Source of the DNA: Bacteroidia bacterium
Lineage (GTDB): Bacteria > Bacteroidota > Bacteroidia > Bacteroidales > Prolixibacteraceae
Direction of reading: 5' to 3'
Assembly (NCBI GenBank): GCA_026391315.1
Contig: JAPLDT010000037.1
Span: 33,187 to 97,186 of the forward strand
DNA length: 64,000 nt
In this document: positions 60,998-64,000 of the stretch, piece by piece
Numbering within the stretch: position 1 is the first letter of the stretch
Layout: every line of letters begins with the position of its first letter
Translations under genes and position numbers: made by a program
Notes under the pieces: model-generated
Databases searched by the model: none
Seen by the model: only the letters and a program-made list of their open reading frames with translations
Told to the model about the DNA's origin: nothing

Positions 60998-62050
60998 CTA
61001 CAATGAATTCCCTATCCCAACAATCACAACCGACAACAAAATGACGGCAATTCCAACCACAAATGTTTGAAAGGTCTTGGACGAGACCCCTTTCCACTCT
61101 TTATTGAACAATCCCCACATGTTGGCGGTAAGAATAATTGTCGACATGTGCAGGATCCAGGAACTGGCGCCATTGCCCAATTTACTCTCGCCCATGCCAT
61201 AGAAAAAGAATTGCATGAACCAGGTCGTTCCTGCCAAAGCGGCAAAAAAGTAGTTGTTAAACAGTGGTTTGGACTTATCAACAAAATTGCCGTATGACCT
61301 GTTTTTGATATTCAGGATGGTAGTCCATATCAGATTGGTTGTAAGTCCTCCCCAAAGAATGACCACAAAAGTTACATTATTTTGGAAGAGGGGATTGAAT
61401 CCGGCTTTAACAGCCTCCTCTGCCATTGGCTTTCCTGCTTCAATACCAAAATTGAAAAAGGAACTGAGGATACCTGAGAAAGTAGCGATGATTAAACCCT
61501 TAACCAAACTAAACTCCGCCACGCTTGATTTACTTTGTTCAGGGGTAAGTTCCCGCTCTTTCATCAAACCTGCTTTTCCGGAAATTGCAATCCCAGTAAG
61601 GCAGAGTGCAACACCTAACAATACGAGCTGGCCACCATAATTACCTAACATATCAATAATCGATACTTTCCCGGGTGTTGGAACAATTAGATAATAGAAG
61701 GACGGCACCAAGGCACCAAAGGCAGAGCAAAATCCAAGAATCACTGAATTTCCCAATGACATTCCCAGATAACGAACGCCTAAGCCATAGGTCAATCCTC
61801 CAATACCCCACATTAATCCCATCAAATAGGTGATGGCCAAGATCTGTCCGGATGCATTATGGATGATTGATGCAAAGCCGGGCACGGTGAAGTAAGCGGC
61901 CAGCGGAGGAACGATCATCCACGAGAAGAGTCCGCCAATAATCCAGTAACTTTCCCATGCCCATCCCTTTACCTTCTTGAATGGCATATAGAAACTGCCC
62001 GAAGCAAAACCTCCGATCGAATGAAAAATTACGCCTAAGAGTGCATTCAT
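60998..62050 (-). CDS. rhaT: L-rhamnose/H+ symporter
   Basis: 350 residues from ATG 62050 (MNALLGVIFHSIGGFASGSFYMPFKKVKGWAWESYW), the true family start; a frame open to 62110 is rejected because the added residues are not membrane-like. About ten transmembrane helices; GLMWGIGGLTYGLGVRYLGMSLGNSVILG is strongly RhaT-like. It imports rhamnose with protons. Divergent from an AraC-type regulator at 62154. Confidence 0.93.
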   Translation of the reverse strand: MNALLGVIFHSIGGFASGSFYMPFKKVKGWAWESYWIIGGLFSWMIVPPLAAYFTVPGFASIIHNASGQILAITYLMGLMWGIGGLTYGLGVRYLGMSLGNSVILGFCSAFGALVPSFYYLIVPTPGKVSIIDMLGNYGGQLVLLGVALCLTGIAISGKAGLMKERELTPEQSKSSVAEFSLVKGLIIATFSGILSSFFNFGIEAGKPMAEEAVKAGFNPLFQNNVTFVVILWGGLTTNLIWTTILNIKNRSYGNFVDKSKPLFNNYFFAALAGTTWFMQFFFYGMGESKLGNGASSWILHMSTIILTANMWGLFNKEWKGVSSKTFQTFVVGIAVILLSVVIVGIGNSL

Positions 62051-62153
62051 AGTTTGACTAGTAAATTGGTTTATATCTCTTTTTCGAAAGTATTGATGAT
62101 TGGGATGCAATTAATTCACATTTTGCTAATAAATTTGCACAAAATGACATAAA

Positions 62154-63035
62154 ATGACAGATCATTTTAAATACACAACGAAAAACAATGACGATATCCA
62201 GTGGGGATTGTTTATCAATGTAGCAGGGAGTGCAACTATTTCCAATACAACAAATTACCCGCCAGAAGGACATCCGTCAGGTTATCAGTTTAATTGGAGG
62301 AAGGGACGAATCCTAAGGGAGTACCAATTAAATTATATCACAAAAGGAGACGGAATTATTGAGACGTCCAATGGAACATTCCGTATACCCGAAGGGTCAA
62401 TTATTTTGCTTTACCCTGGTGTATGGCATCGGTACCGTCCATTGAAGAAGGGATGGAGTGAACATTATGTCGGCTTCAACGGGGATTTTGCGACAAGGAT
62501 ATTTGAAAACGATTTTTTCCTTGGGCAGAATCCGATTATTCATGTTGGGTTTAGGGAGGAACTACATACGCTTTTCCACGAGATTCAGAAACTAGTCCAA
62601 TCAGAGAAACCAGGCTACCAGCAAATTTGTGCAGGTCTTGTTCTTACCATTCTTGGTGTAATTATGTCCATCAAAAAGAATGAGGATTTTGAAGGGAAAG
62701 AGATCGAAAAAATCATAAGGAAGTCTTGTCTGATCATTCGCGATCATATTGGGCGAAACTTGAATATGGTATCACTTGCAAGCGATCTAAATACGGGATA
62801 TTCCAACTTTCGTCAGAAGTTTAAGAAATACACCGGATTATCCCCGGTACAATACCACATTTCGTTAAGGATACAGCATGCAAAAGAGTTGCTCTGCAAC
62901 AGTGAATTGAATATCAAAGAAATATCTTACCAACTGGAATTCAATTCAATCGATTATTTCAGTCGCATATTTAAAAGCAAGACTGGAAAAACCCCTTCTG
63001 AATATAGACAATTGTTGAAGTCCAATCTTCAATAG
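62154..63035 (+). CDS. AraC-family regulator, RhaS/RhaR-like
   Basis: 293 residues. N-terminal sugar-binding cupin-like domain (YQLNYITKGDGIIETSNGTFRIPEGSIILLYPGVWHRYRP), C-terminal double HTH (LNMVSLASDLNTGYSNFRQKFKKYTGLSPVQYHI; IKEISYQLEFNSIDYFSRIFKSKTGKTPSEYR). It is divergent from rhaT across 103 bases, so regulation of the rhamnose genes is likely. Confidence 0.9.
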   Translation: MTDHFKYTTKNNDDIQWGLFINVAGSATISNTTNYPPEGHPSGYQFNWRKGRILREYQLNYITKGDGIIETSNGTFRIPEGSIILLYPGVWHRYRPLKKGWSEHYVGFNGDFATRIFENDFFLGQNPIIHVGFREELHTLFHEIQKLVQSEKPGYQQICAGLVLTILGVIMSIKKNEDFEGKEIEKIIRKSCLIIRDHIGRNLNMVSLASDLNTGYSNFRQKFKKYTGLSPVQYHISLRIQHAKELLCNSELNIKEISYQLEFNSIDYFSRIFKSKTGKTPSEYRQLLKSNLQ

Positions 63036-63067
63036 TCCGATAAAAATTGAGAGGCAATTCTGCCGTA

Positions 63068-63492
63068 AATGCTTCAGCGTCCCGAAAACGGCCGGGTGCA
63101 TCAGGATCGGGAAACCGGAATGCTTCAATTTCAGCCTTCGTTTCAACATGGGCCAATGGATATTCAAGCACTTCCACATATACATCCCCCTGGCGCGTCC
63201 GCATCTGGTATTCGTTGAGCCAGGTGCCTTTGTCATCTTTCAATATACGGTAATCATCAGAAACGGATGCACCGGTAACCACTACATCACTGCCCAAGGC
63301 AACCCGTATTTCATTGGCGCTAATGCGGTAAGTCACATCTTCATAAAGATTTTCGGTATAATGAACCGGAATACCCAACTCTTTGCCGAAATGATCAGAC
63401 AGTTGGCGGCATAGGTCAAACTGAACAGGCACTCTGTCGGGCAATCCGGGTAACCGTTTAAAGGCTTTTAAAACTCGCTCTCTTGAGTTCAT
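63068..63492 (-). pseudogene. Truncated uroporphyrinogen-decarboxylase-family gene
   Basis: From ATG 63492 about 140 residues match the N-terminal part of the UroD-like (MtaA/CmuA-related) family: MNSRERVLKAFKRLPGLPDRVPVQFDLC, GSDVVVTG, a variable region, and DAEAF. The family normally has 330-370 residues, but here homology stops near 63068 and the frame runs on antisense to the AraC gene end, stopping at 62971. The rest of the gene is absent, so it is a 5' remnant, probably after a deletion. Confidence 0.75.
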
Positions 63493-63609
63493 AACCTGAC
63501 TGTATTTTCTTTAACCCTGACGAAAAACTTCAATTAATTCAATGCCAACCGGTGGATTATCCGGGTTCACTTCCATTTGAGGGAACTGATAAAATCACAC
63601 ACTAATTAT

Positions 63610-64000
63610 TTATTTGAGCGACTGAATACAGACAGGGCCAAACAATCCGGAAGGTTGCAGCGGACTTGTAGGTGTATATGGGTTAACGGGACACCAGGTC
63701 AACCTTTTTTCGAGTGGTAGTTTACTGTCCCCGATCAGGCGGTTCACCCAGGTATTCACCACTTCGATCTTCAGCTCGTTTTCACCCTGTTTGACCAATT
63801 TACTAATGTCGAGCTGAAATGGCGCCGTCCATAATCCACCTGCATATATGCCGTTTACTGTAACTTTGGCCATAGCAGTAAAACTGCCTAGGTTGATGAT
63901 CACTTTCTTGCCTTCGGGAAGCTGATCCAGCTTGAATTTGCAGTTGTAGAAGGCTGTCCCTGAATAGTATTTAATCCGCTCATCAGCCGAAGTGGTCCAA
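63610..64000 (-). CDS. Glycoside hydrolase, GH106 alpha-L-rhamnosidase-like, C-terminal end (partial)
   Basis: 130 residues to the stop at 63610; the start lies beyond the window. The pattern KYYSGTAFYNCKFKL, INLGSFTAMAKVTVNGIYAGGLWTAPFQLDISKLVKQGENELKIEVVNTWVNRLIGD and LLPSGLFGPVCI-like end (LQPSGLFGPVCIQ) is the terminal beta-sandwich of GH106 and GH2-like enzymes. It is next to the rhamnose utilisation genes, so rhamnosidase is the more likely call. The catalytic part is not visible. Confidence 0.75.
   Translation of the reverse strand, partial: WTTSADERIKYYSGTAFYNCKFKLDQLPEGKKVIINLGSFTAMAKVTVNGIYAGGLWTAPFQLDISKLVKQGENELKIEVVNTWVNRLIGDSKLPLEKRLTWCPVNPYTPTSPLQPSGLFGPVCIQSLK

Noticed and set aside
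62051..62110. 20-residue N-terminal extension of RhaT
   Set aside because: The added residues are polar and unlike the family; the ATG at 62050 gives the normal RhaT start.
62971..63067. C-terminal 32 residues of the UroD-like frame
   Set aside because: They are read antisense to the end of the AraC gene and match nothing in the UroD family.

Overview
The window looks like a chromosomal segment from an anaerobic or facultative Bacteroidetes (Bacteroidales/Marinilabiliales-like) bacterium. The support is gene content (Nuo complex I block, VorB-type 2-oxoacid:ferredoxin oxidoreductase, ADP-forming acyl-CoA synthetase, fused OlsF-type aminolipid acyltransferase, RhaT/RhaA cluster, GH27 and GH106-like glycosidases) together with promoters of the Bacteroidetes TTG/TAnnTTTG type. 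No rRNA, tRNA, CRISPR array or recognisable insertion sequence was seen. Taxonomy is an inference from content.

Layout. 1-6847 (+): 3' end of nuoH, then nuoI-J-K-L-M-N and a small unknown gene. 6927-9157: a membrane protein, an AAA/DUF4143 ATPase and a 3' scrap of an RluA-type pseudouridine synthase. 9186-27155 (-): a large gas vesicle locus. In transcription order it holds a remnant of gvpA, a REC-PAS-PAS sensor kinase, an NtrC-type sigma54 activator, a candidate sigma54 promoter, gvpA, two coiled-coil proteins (one with 65-residue repeats, a GvpC candidate), a DnaJ-type zinc-finger protein, CsbD, gvpN, gvpJ, gvpH (Hsp20), an ArsA/Get3-like ATPase, a Cdc48-like double AAA+ ATPase, a GvpF/L-J-domain fusion, four more GvpF/L paralogues, gvpG, gvpO, a small GvpA-family protein and gvpK. 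27297-33809 (+): an XRE regulator, prephenate dehydratase, flavodoxin, aminotransferase, and the four-subunit ferredoxin-dependent 2-oxoacid oxidoreductase. 33872-34474: an isolated promoter with a small hairpin-rich transcript candidate, convergent on and overlapping an orphan CdiA_C-like nuclease gene. 34653-39894: nucleoside transporter, ADP-forming acyl-CoA synthetase and, convergent with it, the OlsF-type acyltransferase, joined by a perfect 60-bp palindrome. 39948-42085: an AT-rich restriction-modification module bracketed by integron-cassette-like sites. 42158-48655: YgiQ radical SAM protein, DUF2141 protein, an ABC exporter and an AraC/GyrI regulator. 48779-64000: carbohydrate genes: an esterase, a GH27 alpha-galactosidase, a sugar isomerase/kinase/aldolase set in which two genes carry frameshifts, the L-rhamnose cluster (rhaT, rhaA, two class II aldolase genes, AraC regulators), a truncated uroporphyrinogen-decarboxylase-like gene, and the 3' end of a GH106-like rhamnosidase.

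How it fits together. The gas vesicle locus appears to be a self-contained unit: its own sensor kinase and sigma54 activator lie directly upstream of gvpA, and the structural genes are followed by an unusually rich chaperone set (Hsp20, Get3-like, Cdc48-like, J-domain and DnaJ zinc finger on separate polypeptides). The sugar region converts GH-released hexoses and deoxyhexoses through isomerase, kinase and aldolase steps under divergent AraC regulators. A recurring structural theme from korB to OlsF is that the 3' end of a coding sequence is copied in inverted orientation just downstream, so that the gene's last codons form one arm of a hairpin.
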